Assembly (NCBI GenBank): GCA_027623555.1
Contig: JAQBSZ010000019.1
Location: 1 to 64,000 of the forward strand
DNA: 64,000 nucleotides
From: Pseudomonadota bacterium
GTDB lineage: Bacteria > Pseudomonadota > Gammaproteobacteria > Pseudomonadales > Pseudohongiellaceae
Direction of reading: 5' to 3'
This document shows positions 1 through 8,674 of the stretch, in pieces; position 1 is the stretch's first letter; each line of letters opens with the position of its first letter. The notes under the pieces were generated by a model. The model did no database searches and was not told the DNA's origin. It was given only the letters and a program-made list of their open reading frames with translations. The position numbers and the translations under genes are program-made.

Positions 1-228
1 AATATCCCCGTTACTGCGGGCGATGAGGCGACTTGTCCAGGCCAGCCGCCAGGGGGTGGGGTATTATTTACTCACGGACCTTCGGCCCTGATTGCTCGCA
101 AACAACATCCCACCCCCTGGCTCGAGTAGTTGAAATTCAACGGCCCCTACACCTTCCAAGCCTGCAGAAATCGTTCAATACAAGCTAAACCAACGAGTTA
201 ATTCGACATTTGCTGGGGATATCTCAGG
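1..228. repeat. Dispersed repeat, copy 1 (right part of a foldback element)
   Basis: These bases recur, in the same orientation and at the same length (228 bp), at 31470-31697, with scattered substitutions. Copy 1 ends in TGGGGATATCTCAGG, the inner part of the terminal inverted repeat of the complete copy. It contains a clean 12-bp inverted repeat, CCAGGGGGTGGG at 49-60 and CCCACCCCCTGG at 109-120, which has decayed in copy 2. The left part of the element would lie before the window start. No coding region is supported here. Confidence 0.85.
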
Positions 229-244
229 GTCGGAGTTGATTGAT

Positions 245-643
245 CTAAGTAGATAGCTCGCTGAGCAGCTGCAAGGCGAGCTCAGCCCGCTCGGCCGGGA
301 CGAAGACATGGTCGTGATAGTGGGCGGCAATGACGTTGGCCGGAATCCCGCACTCGGCCAGCTTATTGGCAACCGCTGCCGTTAAGCCTACTGCATCGAG
401 GCTGGAATGAACGGACAGGGTAATGCCTTTGAAAACAGCGCTATAAGCAAGCCCTGCAGCATCAGCCTGCTGCTGACTGATCAGCAGGCTGAGGCCTTCC
501 TGTTCCTGATAGCAGGCCAGTGGACGCCATTCGGCGAAATCGCCGTACTGGGAATTAGGCAGGGTGCAAAACACGAACTCACCTTCAATGAGCATTGGCT
601 GCAGTTGCCCCAGCAGCCTGCCCAGGTCGGTCTCTCCTGCCAT
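245..643 (-). CDS. ACT domain-containing protein (COG3602/DUF2241-like)
   Basis: A 132-residue soluble protein without signal peptide. The pattern of an N-terminal half with MLIEGEFVFCTL and a C-terminal half with LTAAVANKLAECGIPANVI and AAHYHDHVFVP matches the small stand-alone ACT-domain family often annotated as DUF2241 or ACT_3. ACT domains usually bind small ligands such as amino acids; the ligand here is unknown. A purine-rich GGAGGG lies about 10 bases before the ATG at 643. It is followed on the same strand by no other gene in the window, and the upstream neighbour is the metallo-beta-lactamase-fold gene 30 bp away. Confidence 0.8.
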   Translation of the reverse strand: MAGETDLGRLLGQLQPMLIEGEFVFCTLPNSQYGDFAEWRPLACYQEQEGLSLLISQQQADAAGLAYSAVFKGITLSVHSSLDAVGLTAAVANKLAECGIPANVIAAHYHDHVFVPAERAELALQLLSELST

Positions 644-673
644 GGTCGAACCCTCCAGACTCCCGGATCAAGC

Positions 674-1519
674 TTACAGTTCGGCGGCAACTTCCTCGTA
701 GAAGCCTGGAATGCTGCGCTGCATGAACAGGCCCTGCTCTGCCTGGGTCCAGCCGAGGTTGCGATCCTTGATCGCCTCCGGAGCATCGCCTGCGTCCAGC
801 CCATCCCTGATCAGATTCGCCATTCGCTCACGAACTGCTTCCATCTGGTTTCGAAAATTCAGCACATCGCGGCGATTCATGACCGCTCCATGACCGGGTA
901 TGGCCGTATCCCAATCCAGTGACAAAATATTATTCATTGTGCCGACCCAACCCCGACTGCTGCCGCCATTGGCATAGTCAATAAAGGGTGCCGTACCATG
1001 CAGCAGATCACCGCCGTGCACGGTTTTCAGATCGGGAAAGTAAACTACCGAGTCACCGTTGGTATGACCACGTCCCATGTAATAGGCTCTGACTTCCACT
1101 CCGCCCAGAAACACCGCCGTCTCATCGGTATAGATTATCCGCGGCGGCCCATCCTGGTTTCCGCGCAGCATATTGTCCCTGGCATTCTTGTGCGCAATAA
1201 TTTCCGCCACCTGCAGAAAGCTGGCATTGCTGCCGGAATGATCCCCATGGTGGTGGGTGTTGATCACATACCTGACCGGCAGATTGCTTACGCTGGCAAC
1301 CAGCGACTGAATCTCATCGAAATCCTGTGGAAACTTGTCATCGATTAGTATGACTCCCTCCGCTGTAACCCGTACACCGATATTGCCACCCGGCCCGGTA
1401 ATTACATGCAGGCCGTCCTTTACCTGTGCAATACTCAGTCGGTTTTGCGCCAGCGCACAAAGCGGCACCAGCAGTGTTAACAGAAACGTAATTAAGCAGT
1501 TCTTTATTAGCTTATTCAT
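674..1519 (-). CDS. Exported metallo-beta-lactamase-fold hydrolase
   Basis: 281 residues beginning with a typical signal peptide (hydrophobic residues 8-22, then CALAQ). The zinc signature THHHGDH spans residues 88-94, followed by GRGHTNGD (H152), GGD (D171) and PGHG (H210), so all metal ligands of the fold are present. The GRGHTNGDSVVYFP block is common in periplasmic MBL proteins resembling quinoprotein-relay SoxH-like or cyclase-like members. The substrate cannot be read from the sequence. It is transcribed in the same direction as the ACT-domain gene and could share its transcript. Confidence 0.85.
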   Translation of the reverse strand: MNKLIKNCLITFLLTLLVPLCALAQNRLSIAQVKDGLHVITGPGGNIGVRVTAEGVILIDDKFPQDFDEIQSLVASVSNLPVRYVINTHHHGDHSGSNASFLQVAEIIAHKNARDNMLRGNQDGPPRIIYTDETAVFLGGVEVRAYYMGRGHTNGDSVVYFPDLKTVHGGDLLHGTAPFIDYANGGSSRGWVGTMNNILSLDWDTAIPGHGAVMNRRDVLNFRNQMEAVRERMANLIRDGLDAGDAPEAIKDRNLGWTQAEQGLFMQRSIPGFYEEVAAEL

Positions 1520-1622
1520 AGCAGTTCAACCTTGTTCACTGTTTTGATGTTTATTATTCAAGGATTTCCATAAGTACACTATTGGTAACGGCAGTGCAAT
1601 GAGGAGCACATAGTCCCCTTCT

Positions 1623-2003
1623 TTACCATTCACTGGCTTTCTGATCGAAGTCCTCGTTACACTTCTTCACGACACAGAAGCGTTGCCCGGTAGGTGCCTG
1701 CATCACGCACCAGCTACTTACTCTGTCTGCGACGCTGGCACCGAGATTTTGCAGGCGCTTGATCTCCGCTTCCATATCGTCTGTCTCAATATCCAGGTGT
1801 ACTCGACTGCCGTGATCGACCGATTGCACTTCGATATGCAAGCCATGTGCCGGGTCCAATAAGCGGACATACCTCTCGCCCTCTTCTGCGGGCAGCTGTT
1901 GTAGCTCCATTCCCAAGGCTGCGCCCCAGAATTCTGCCGCCTCCTGCAAGTTATCGGTATTACAATCGATGATGAATCCGGCCAGTTTGCTCCTGTGTGT
2001 CAT
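1623..2003 (-). CDS. VOC-family (glyoxalase-like) protein
   Basis: 126 residues from the ATG at 2003. This start gives a normal VOC N-terminus (MTHRSKLAGFIIDCNT) with AGGAAG just upstream. A longer reading frame to 2138 would overlap the preceding gene heavily and adds unrelated sequence. The fold pattern of FWGAALGM, the HIEVQSV strand, VHLDIETDD and the terminal FCVVKK fits the glyoxalase_6-like branch, which often has no assigned substrate. It lies 40 bp after the DUF3291 gene in a group of four to five co-directional genes. Confidence 0.8.
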   Translation of the reverse strand: MTHRSKLAGFIIDCNTDNLQEAAEFWGAALGMELQQLPAEEGERYVRLLDPAHGLHIEVQSVDHGSRVHLDIETDDMEAEIKRLQNLGASVADRVSSWCVMQAPTGQRFCVVKKCNEDFDQKASEW

Positions 2004-2043
2004 TTGCTTGCTGTCTTCCTCTACACCTTCGGGTTGAGCGGCG

Positions 2044-2541
2044 CTATGTTGCTGGACAAGTGTCATCGAAACCAGTGATTGAGTCAGGCTCGCTTGAATC
2101 CGCTGCAGGGTAGGATTTCTTGAATGTAAAAGCTTCACGGGTCGGACCGAATTGCTGAAGCTGTTTCAGTTTCTGCCTGGCTTGCTCCATGTCTGGAATC
2201 GTGCCGGCGGGAATCCACCACAGAACCGTATAGGCTGCATCCAGTTTGCCAAACCATTGCTGACGCCGGCGCATGATTTCAATGTGAGCGGAGCGAAAAA
2301 CATACTGATGTAACGATTCCAAATCCTTCCAGACCGACATATTGACCAACAGGTCATTGCCAAACGGGCGAAAGGCTGTTGCATCTCCCTCCTCCGATTG
2401 CAATCTCCAGACAAATCCGGGGGACTGATCAGCCAGCGCATTGATGCGATCCAGATTAGCGACAAAATCTACCAATTGCTCTGAATCAATCGGGGCTAAC
2501 AGTCTTGCTATGTTCAGTTGCGCTAATTCAAAATCTGCCAT
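2044..2541 (-). CDS. DUF3291 domain protein
   Basis: 165 residues using the ATG at 2541 (MADFELAQLNIARLLAPID). The family hallmarks seen are an N-terminal LAQLNIARLL, an FVWRLQSEEGDAT segment, NMSVWKDLESLHQYVFRSAH, and WWIPAGTIPDMEQARQKLKQL. DUF3291 is a ferredoxin-like dimeric alpha/beta-barrel type domain of unknown function, related in appearance to antibiotic-biosynthesis monooxygenases. The start is only 8 bp after the upstream VOC gene stop, so translation is probably coupled. Confidence 0.85.
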   Translation of the reverse strand: MADFELAQLNIARLLAPIDSEQLVDFVANLDRINALADQSPGFVWRLQSEEGDATAFRPFGNDLLVNMSVWKDLESLHQYVFRSAHIEIMRRRQQWFGKLDAAYTVLWWIPAGTIPDMEQARQKLKQLQQFGPTREAFTFKKSYPAADSSEPDSITGFDDTCPAT

Positions 2542-2549
2542 GGCGTTCC

Positions 2550-2912
2550 TTACTCGTACCAGATTTCGATTTCGTAACCATCCGGATCCAGAATATAGAG
2601 GTAGGGACAACCCGCCGCGAATTCTCCATGGCTTTTTATTGTGGCTCCAGCCTCTGTCGCTTCGGTTAATGCCTGCTCGATGTCGGCCGCGTTCTGCAGT
2701 CGAAATCCGAAGTGACTGATACCCCCCGTTGCACCGGATTTGCTGGAGCGGACAAACGCCAGCACATCATGCTCACCAGGGCCCTGCACCTGAATGCTGT
2801 TCTCATCTCTGAAATACTCTTTGACGCCAAACAGTGCCTGGAAAAACTTCAGCGATCTGTCCGGATCCTGAACCTCGAGATTTATATGGGTCAATCCGTG
2901 GGTCTTTATCAT
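2550..2912 (-). CDS. VOC-family glyoxalase/dioxygenase-like protein
   Basis: 120 residues, one paired beta-alpha-beta-beta-beta unit set. The sequence starts with THINLEVQDPDRSLKFF and ends with ILDPDGYEIEIWYE, where His-9 and the late Glu are the usual metal ligand positions. This looks like a canonical metal-binding glyoxalase/bleomycin-resistance fold, but no substrate is implied. It lies 7 bp after the SMR efflux gene and 8 bp before the DUF3291 gene, so all are probably one transcript. Confidence 0.85.
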   Translation of the reverse strand: MIKTHGLTHINLEVQDPDRSLKFFQALFGVKEYFRDENSIQVQGPGEHDVLAFVRSSKSGATGGISHFGFRLQNAADIEQALTEATEAGATIKSHGEFAAGCPYLYILDPDGYEIEIWYE

Positions 2913-2919
2913 CGCGGTA

Positions 2920-3252
2920 TTAGCCTTGAACAGAGTCTGAGAAACTGTACATGACTACAACACCGGCAACAATCAGCAGGATTCCAGCCATTGCAGGCAT
3001 ATCCAGTTTCTGATTAAACACAATCCAGCCTATCAGCGTGATCAGTGCGATTCCCACCCCCGACCAGATAGCATAGGCCATGCCAATCGGAATAGCTCGA
3101 AGGGTAAGCGACAGAAAATAAAATGCCGCACTGTAACCAACAGCGACAATAATTAAAGGCACCAGTACCGTGAATCCTTCACTGGATTTCAAGGCTGAAG
3201 TGGCGATGACTTCAGAAATAATGGCAACGAACAGAAACATCCAATTTTTCAT
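2920..3252 (-). CDS. SMR-family multidrug efflux protein (EmrE/QacE-like)
   Basis: 110 residues with four hydrophobic helices, the standard size of small multidrug resistance proteins. The essential membrane glutamate is at E14 (IISEVIATSALK), with Y40, Y60 and W63 in the conserved positions, so a proton-coupled exporter working as an antiparallel dimer in the inner membrane is expected. Substrates are typically quaternary ammonium compounds or guanidinium-type cations, but the subtype cannot be fixed by eye. It is the first gene of the compact SMR-VOC-DUF3291-VOC group. Confidence 0.92.
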   Translation of the reverse strand: MKNWMFLFVAIISEVIATSALKSSEGFTVLVPLIIVAVGYSAAFYFLSLTLRAIPIGMAYAIWSGVGIALITLIGWIVFNQKLDMPAMAGILLIVAGVVVMYSFSDSVQG

Positions 3253-3303
3253 ATTCTCAGTTTCCAGGAAGAATAAGGGGAAAAGGCTAGCGGACTTATT
3301 TTA

Positions 3304-3326
3304 GGATAAAGGGGACATTTTTATCC
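3304..3326. other. Short inverted repeat beside a gene stop
   Basis: GGATAAA and TTTATCC flank a nine-base loop containing GGGGACA. The right arm covers the stop codon of the gene ending at 3321. The loop sequence AAGGGGACA also resembles part of the right-hand transposase array near 45.9 kb. It could be a weak terminator or a decayed repeat end; there is no long T-tract. Confidence 0.35.
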
Positions 3327-3767
3327 TGTTTCTTCCGCTACCCTCGCTGGCTTGAGCTTCACTGCGATAAAAATACCCAACCAGGCCATGGGTATATAGG
3401 CAGCTACCAGGTCGAGAACAATAAACCACAGCGGGGCCGGAATCAGGAAGACATTGCTGATACCCCCTAACAGAAACAGTGCTCCAATAAGGTACGCCAA
3501 CTTCAGGTTTTGACTCGCGGCGACGAGGTACGCAATTACGGCACCCACCAGCGTGCCGAGCGCGTGGGCAAGGAATGGGAAAATGAAATGCCTGGCAGTG
3601 AATAGTTCCATGGCAGCGGCAATACTCTCCGAACTGGTCACATCCACTCCAGCCGGTGGAGGAATAATTGACGAGCCGCCAATTATCAGCCCCATATTGA
3701 CAACTCCGCCAAGCAGCAGGCCGATGAATACGGCCAGGAAATTTTTCATTATCGTATTCATCAACAA
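3321..3767 (-). CDS. Small four-helix membrane protein, function unknown
   Basis: 148 residues with four predicted membrane segments (about 8-30, 62-84, 90-110, 115-137). A loop rich in Pro and Ser/Thr (IIPPPAGVDVTSSESIAAAMELF) between helices 1 and 2 is followed by RHFIFPFLAHALGTLVGA. I recognise the general appearance of a conserved uncharacterised inner-membrane family but cannot name a function. Starts at MLM or the Met two codons later are equally possible. It stands alone between the SMR group and the PhoD-like phosphatase. Confidence 0.7.
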   Translation of the reverse strand: MLMNTIMKNFLAVFIGLLLGGVVNMGLIIGGSSIIPPPAGVDVTSSESIAAAMELFTARHFIFPFLAHALGTLVGAVIAYLVAASQNLKLAYLIGALFLLGGISNVFLIPAPLWFIVLDLVAAYIPMAWLGIFIAVKLKPARVAEETG

Positions 3768-3806
3768 CCCCTATTTTCCGAGTAGCTCTGTTCTCAGCAG
3801 AAAGAT

Positions 3807-5384
3807 TCAGCGTGTCAGTCTAAAGGCAGAAAACGGCTGCAAATTATCGATTGCATCCAGACCCTGCTCGGGCAACCAGGCGAACTGGCGCACTTCAATG
3901 CTGTCGGCATCGATATCGAAAAGTGAGAAGCCGTTGTTCTCGATCGGATGAACCCGCTCCTCAACCTCGAGGCCCAAGGGCACGGTAGCACCGATACCTC
4001 GCGACGAACTCGGCCAGCCGGTTCCGGTACCAATCGGGCCGGCCAGGATTGTGTGCACGGGATTGTCCAGATTCAGGTCACCACTTCGGGTGATCAGCCC
4101 CGACCCGATGGCATGCAAATCTCCCGACAGGATTATCGGAATCCGCTCATCCTGCTCGGAAATACTCGCCAGGATGCGCTGATGTTGCGCAAACCAGCCC
4201 TCTTGCCAATAGGGTTTCGGATTTTCCAGACCCAGTTGACCATTCGCTTGCAGATAGTCGGGATACCATTCTCCCCATTTACCGGCCGACCAGCCGAAAG
4301 GTGTGGAGGGAATATGAATCAAGTGCCGGGTTTCTTCTGCGGCTGTGCGACTGGCCATCCAGCGCTCGGTTTGTTCTTCAATAAAGGTCGCTGTAGGTCC
4401 GGCCAATGTGATGAAGCGCCGGCAGTCATAAAGTAACAGCTCCAGCAATGACCCCCAGCGGTAAGAACCATAAGATTCACTGATGCCATTGCGCGAAGAT
4501 CCCACAAGATGTGCCGGCCGGTTAATCTCGGGAAGAAATTCCGGGAAATATAATGCCTGTGATGCCCGGCCGAGGCGCGCCGTGAAATTGCGCGGCGGAA
4601 AGGTGATGATGTCATCGGTGCCTTCATCGTTTTCGAAATAGTCATGGTCATCCTGAGTCAGGATTAGCGGTACCGATTTGAATGTAGTGCGATAGAGTGA
4701 GGCAATCTGTTCATCAAGGCAGCCGGTGAGTGTGGCTTCGTTAGCCGTTCCGAAGACGGCAAGGTCTTCATCGAAACTGCCGTATTTGCCCCAGATTCTC
4801 TCGCGATTAGCCTGGGTTCTCTCATTGCCGCGCCAGCGCCTGGCGATGTTCTGATCCCAGTACACCTGGTCACCAATGCCAACCGCCAGATCCGGTGCGT
4901 AGGACAGCCCGCGTTGCAACAGGCGCTGCCGAGTGCTTACCGGTAGGTAGCGCCAGACACCGGTATCGGTTAACGCCTCGTCGGGGCCACCACCACAGGT
5001 GAACACGAGCACCCGCATGGTTTCAGCATCGGCCGTGGGCGCCGGGGTTGTGCTGAGAGACCAGGAATCCGCATAGCGGTTGCCCTGTTGTTGCAGGGTT
5101 AGTTCATAGTCCTGGTTGCTTTCCAGGCCATCGGCATGAAAGGTCCAGAAGCGGCCGAGTGTATCGGTCTGCACGCCGGCGTAACTGGTCTGCCCGATGC
5201 GCAGGCTTGGATTCTGCTGTGGTTCTACAAACGAGACCTTCAGGAGGATGCGATCGTGGTTACTAAGCGGTATCAGATGCTGGATCTGACCACCCGACCA
5301 GTTATCTGCTGATCTGCCCAGAGAAGGCATCATCGATGAAGTGGAAAGCAAGCTGCTGTCACGGATGAACTTTCTGCGGTTCAT
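3807..5384 (-). CDS. PhoD-like metallophosphatase
   Basis: 525 residues. The N-terminus MNRRKFIRDSS carries a twin-arginine-like motif, as PhoD proteins do, although the following hydrophobic stretch is weak. After a fibronectin-like N-terminal domain (to about residue 118) come the metal motifs GDQVYWD (171-177), QDDHDYFEND (244-253) and SGDLHAIG late in the protein. These match the alkaline phosphatase D family, which hydrolyses phosphomono- or diesters outside the cytoplasm using Ca/Fe ions. The exact substrate is unknown. The gene is monocistronic in appearance, with about 40 bp to the next gene and about 100 bp upstream. Confidence 0.85.
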   Translation of the reverse strand: MNRRKFIRDSSLLSTSSMMPSLGRSADNWSGGQIQHLIPLSNHDRILLKVSFVEPQQNPSLRIGQTSYAGVQTDTLGRFWTFHADGLESNQDYELTLQQQGNRYADSWSLSTTPAPTADAETMRVLVFTCGGGPDEALTDTGVWRYLPVSTRQRLLQRGLSYAPDLAVGIGDQVYWDQNIARRWRGNERTQANRERIWGKYGSFDEDLAVFGTANEATLTGCLDEQIASLYRTTFKSVPLILTQDDHDYFENDEGTDDIITFPPRNFTARLGRASQALYFPEFLPEINRPAHLVGSSRNGISESYGSYRWGSLLELLLYDCRRFITLAGPTATFIEEQTERWMASRTAAEETRHLIHIPSTPFGWSAGKWGEWYPDYLQANGQLGLENPKPYWQEGWFAQHQRILASISEQDERIPIILSGDLHAIGSGLITRSGDLNLDNPVHTILAGPIGTGTGWPSSSRGIGATVPLGLEVEERVHPIENNGFSLFDIDADSIEVRQFAWLPEQGLDAIDNLQPFSAFRLTR

Positions 5385-5481
5385 TTCGAGTTACCTCGGT
5401 AAATGGTTTGAATCTGGACAATAACAGAAATCCGGTGCCTGGCACCAATTGGCAAACGGTATTAGATGGGCAGGATCGCAA

Positions 5482-6285
5482 TCAGCCCAGGAATTGTCGG
5501 GCCAGTTCGAGAACTTCGGCGCTATCTACCAGTTGCAGGCTCTTCGCCTCAAACGCGGCTAACTCGGCACCGTTGGGAAAACTGTAGTAGTTGCCTCCCG
5601 CCGCCTGCTCCACACATTGCAGCTGTGCACCGGATGCAAGCACTTCAATGGCGCGCAGCAGGCTGACGCAGCCTTCATCATAGAGCTCCAGTACATGCCA
5701 CAAATAGGAGCGTCCGGCTTGCACCTCCAGCGCCGTCTTTTCGATGATGCGGCCGGTGTCGATAGTTGGGTCATCGATGTAGTGCAGCGTCATCCCGATC
5801 TCGCTATCGCCGTTCAGCATGGCGCGGAACGTCGCCATCACCCCCTTATAGGCCGGCAGTAAACCGGAGTGCAGATTGATCACGCCGAATTTAGGTACAG
5901 CTATTACTCGCTCGCGCAGAATTATTCCATAGCGAATTGAGATGACCAGTTCCGGCGCCGTGCTGATAAATCGCTCGAAGTCTTCACCTGCATTTATATG
6001 ATTAAGCTCGCTGCAAGTCGTCCCGGCGAGTTCGGCAAGACCCTGAAATGTTTTTAATCGTCCTTGAGCAGGCAGCTCTGCGTTATCCAGCGCCGGAAAC
6101 AACAGCGCATTGAATAGATCTTGCTCAAAAAATTTTAGCGCCTGCAATTGCCAGGGAAGTTCTGACTTGCCACCGACCGAGGCAGATAGAAACAGACTCA
6201 GTTCGTGGTCAGCCAGGGCCGGTACCAGTTGATTCAGAACGACACAGCTCGCCAGATCGCGATTAGCCAGAATCGTAATGTTCAT
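5482..6285 (-). CDS. Formyltransferase-domain protein
   Basis: 267 residues with a formyltransferase (GART-like) fold. The catalytic signature INLHSGLLPAYKG places N137 and H139 where methionyl-tRNA formyltransferase has its Asn and His, and the downstream DDPTIDTGRI provides the catalytic Asp. The C-terminal RNA-binding domain of Fmt is absent and the N-terminal third is divergent, so this is not the housekeeping Fmt. Such proteins formylate amino sugars or other amines with 10-formyl-tetrahydrofolate, but no sugar-modification gene is adjacent, so the acceptor is unknown. Confidence 0.8.
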   Translation of the reverse strand: MNITILANRDLASCVVLNQLVPALADHELSLFLSASVGGKSELPWQLQALKFFEQDLFNALLFPALDNAELPAQGRLKTFQGLAELAGTTCSELNHINAGEDFERFISTAPELVISIRYGIILRERVIAVPKFGVINLHSGLLPAYKGVMATFRAMLNGDSEIGMTLHYIDDPTIDTGRIIEKTALEVQAGRSYLWHVLELYDEGCVSLLRAIEVLASGAQLQCVEQAAGGNYYSFPNGAELAAFEAKSLQLVDSAEVLELARQFLG

Positions 6286-6326
6286 TGCATGATCCTGGTC
6301 AGAATATCAGTGAGACCTGGCAGGTT

Positions 6327-7754
6327 TCAGGGCGCCGCAACGACCCTGCGAATGCGTCCATCTCCCTTGGTAAGGAAGTACAGCTCACCCCGGGAGTCGA
6401 TACCCAGGCGCAGACCACTGCGGTTACCCTGCGCATAGGTGTTAGGAAAACCAATGGCGTCGGCGACGTTTCGTTCGTAACCGGCGAACGCGATTCTCAA
6501 TTCACTGATGGTGGCAGGGTTGCCCGGTTGCAGATTGCCGGTGTCGATGTAAAAGACCCGCCCGCTGACCATATCGGTAAAAACCGCCTTGCCCTGCAAG
6601 GCGGGAATGTCCTGGCCCCGATAGACAAACACGCTGCTGATGGCATTGCCTTCATCGTGATCGAACTGGGCCACCGGGTAGGTATATTCCTGCTCATCCT
6701 GTGGGCGTGGATACACCGGATTTGGCCGCACTCCACCGATTCCAAACGCCGTGGCGAAGGTGCCTTCGCGCAGGCGCCACCCGTAGTTAGCACCGGCGAT
6801 CCCGATATTTACTTCCTCAATCTGGTTCTGCCCGATGTCGCCGATGTACATCGTGCCATCCGTATCGAAAGAAAATTGCTGGGGATGACGCAGGCCGTAG
6901 GCCCAGATCTCCGGTGCTACCCCGATCTGCCCGACAAAGGGATTGTCGGCAGGAATACCGTAGGCTGCGGCAGCGGATCCGCCCAGTGGATCGATGCGCA
7001 GAATTCCCGACATCGGCTCAGTAAGAGACTGACCACGCTCCCTCGGATCATTGGCGCCACCACCATCACCGAAACTGGCGTACAGAAGCCCATAGTCAGT
7101 ACTACCTTCGGAGGCCGAGTAGTTAAACGCCAGTGTGCCTATATTGTGGTTCTGGTCGAACTGGCCCATGCGAAATATCTCGCGGGAAGTGCCGGAAAAA
7201 ACATTCGCGGAGGGATTGCCCTGAGTCCATTCACGGATCACACTCTCATGATTTCCAGCATCATCATTGAGATAGTTCGCCACGCCACTATCTGATGTGG
7301 CACTGGAAGCGGTGTAGAATTTTCCAAATCCCGGCTTGCCACTCTCGGCGTACTGCGGATGGAAGGCAAATCCTGCCAGACCGGTTTCGTTGGGAAACAC
7401 GGAGTCATCGAAGTCGATATTCTGATCGCGCACATCGAGAAAAACGCTCGGGGTACTGCCACTCTCATCGCTAAGGTATAACAGCCCGCGCAGATCGTTA
7501 ATCACCAGGCGCCCTGATCCATCGGGAATCGGCAGCATGTACTGGATGCGTGCAAAAGCGGTGTTGGTCTGGGGAGGATTGGCAGAATCTGCGCTGCGGG
7601 GTACCCTGATGAATTCCCGTAGTGTGACTGTGATCGGCCCTTTCTGTATCTTCTCGGGTATCGGGTCCTGCAATGGTTCCGGGCGGGAATCAGCCCCCTG
7701 GGCTGAAGCGCTGGCACAGAATCCAGCAATGAGTAGGCAAAGTAATGTTTTCAT
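6327..7754 (-). CDS. PQQ-type glucose/sorbosone dehydrogenase-like protein, periplasmic
   Basis: 475 residues from the ATG at 7754, chosen because it gives a perfect signal peptide (MKTLLCLLIAGFCASASAQG). An upstream extension to 7886 would only collide with the divergent gene. Motifs AGFAFHPQY, FGDGGGANDP, GLRHPQQFSFD and GDIGQNQIEEVN belong to the six-bladed soluble aldose sugar dehydrogenase family (GSDH), which binds PQQ and calcium and oxidises sugars in the periplasm. The divergent gene on the other side is a crotonase. Confidence 0.88.
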   Translation of the reverse strand: MKTLLCLLIAGFCASASAQGADSRPEPLQDPIPEKIQKGPITVTLREFIRVPRSADSANPPQTNTAFARIQYMLPIPDGSGRLVINDLRGLLYLSDESGSTPSVFLDVRDQNIDFDDSVFPNETGLAGFAFHPQYAESGKPGFGKFYTASSATSDSGVANYLNDDAGNHESVIREWTQGNPSANVFSGTSREIFRMGQFDQNHNIGTLAFNYSASEGSTDYGLLYASFGDGGGANDPRERGQSLTEPMSGILRIDPLGGSAAAAYGIPADNPFVGQIGVAPEIWAYGLRHPQQFSFDTDGTMYIGDIGQNQIEEVNIGIAGANYGWRLREGTFATAFGIGGVRPNPVYPRPQDEQEYTYPVAQFDHDEGNAISSVFVYRGQDIPALQGKAVFTDMVSGRVFYIDTGNLQPGNPATISELRIAFAGYERNVADAIGFPNTYAQGNRSGLRLGIDSRGELYFLTKGDGRIRRVVAAP

Positions 7755-7885
7755 GCGAATGTTCCGTTTGCTAAATTGTAGCGAGCTGCGCTTCGAAGGT
7801 CCGGAGCCGTGTAACAACAATCCAAGCATAGAACAGCGAGCAACCACAAGTCCTTCGGCTAAATAGGAATAAAGAAGAGAAGCCA

Positions 7886-8674
7886 ATGCCTGAATCGAAT
7901 TACCAGAATCTGCGCTATAAAGTCGAAGATCAGATTGCCAAGATTACCCTTGATCGTCCCCCCGCCAATCTCATCAATCTGGAGATGACCCAGGAATATC
8001 ATGCCGCTCTGCGCAAGGCCGATGTTGACCCGGAAGTGCGCGTAATCATTCTGTCTGGCGCCGGTGATGGACTGTCCGGGGGTGTGGATCTGAAATATCT
8101 CGAAGTTTTCGATTCAGCACAAATGAAAGAGTACCTGAGCCTGTTCTATGTCGGCACCATGAAACTGGTTAGAAGCTTGAGCAAACCCATCATCGCCGCC
8201 GTGCATGGCTATGCCCGGGAAGGTGCCTGCACCCTGGCCTTCGCCTGCGACATGATCATCGCCGCCGATGACGCCGATTTCGGCTATCCCGGAGTACCCA
8301 ACCTGGCAGCACCGCCTGGTATGCACGTGTGGATACTACAGCGACTGATTGGACGCATGAAAGCGGCCGAGCTTATCTTTACTGGCAAATCCCTGGGCGC
8401 CGTCGAGGCCGAGCGCATAGGATTGATCACCAGAGTAGTGGGCGCCGGCAGCCTTATGTACGAAGCCGAGAAACTGGCACAGCGCATGGTTGAAATGTCT
8501 CCGCTGGCACTACGGCGCACCCGAGACCTGATGTACAAGATGGAAGACATGAGTTTCAAAGACGTGCCGCAAGCGGCTGTCGAAGCGCTGTCCAGCGCCT
8601 TCGACAGCGAAGACAGCCGGGAGGCCCGCAAGGCATTTATTGAGAAGCGTAAACCAGTCTGGACTGGCAGATAA
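7886..8674 (+). CDS. Crotonase-fold protein lacking both catalytic glutamates
   Basis: 262 residues with an enoyl-CoA hydratase/isomerase fold. The oxyanion-hole strand LSGAGDGLSGGVDLKYL (residues about 56-72) and GYAREGAC (108-115) are preserved. The position of hydratase Glu144 is Thr116 (ACTLAFACD) and that of Glu164 is Gly136 (FGYPGVPNL), so classical enoyl-CoA hydration is unlikely. Other crotonase chemistry (isomerisation, thioester hydrolysis, or C-C cleavage) remains possible. RBS-like AGAAGAGAAG precedes the ATG. It is divergent from the sugar dehydrogenase gene. Confidence 0.88.
   Translation: MPESNYQNLRYKVEDQIAKITLDRPPANLINLEMTQEYHAALRKADVDPEVRVIILSGAGDGLSGGVDLKYLEVFDSAQMKEYLSLFYVGTMKLVRSLSKPIIAAVHGYAREGACTLAFACDMIIAADDADFGYPGVPNLAAPPGMHVWILQRLIGRMKAAELIFTGKSLGAVEAERIGLITRVVGAGSLMYEAEKLAQRMVEMSPLALRRTRDLMYKMEDMSFKDVPQAAVEALSSAFDSEDSREARKAFIEKRKPVWTGR

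Noticed and set aside
6285..7295. A 336-codon plus-strand frame
   Set aside because: Antisense to the sugar dehydrogenase gene, whose motifs are unambiguous.
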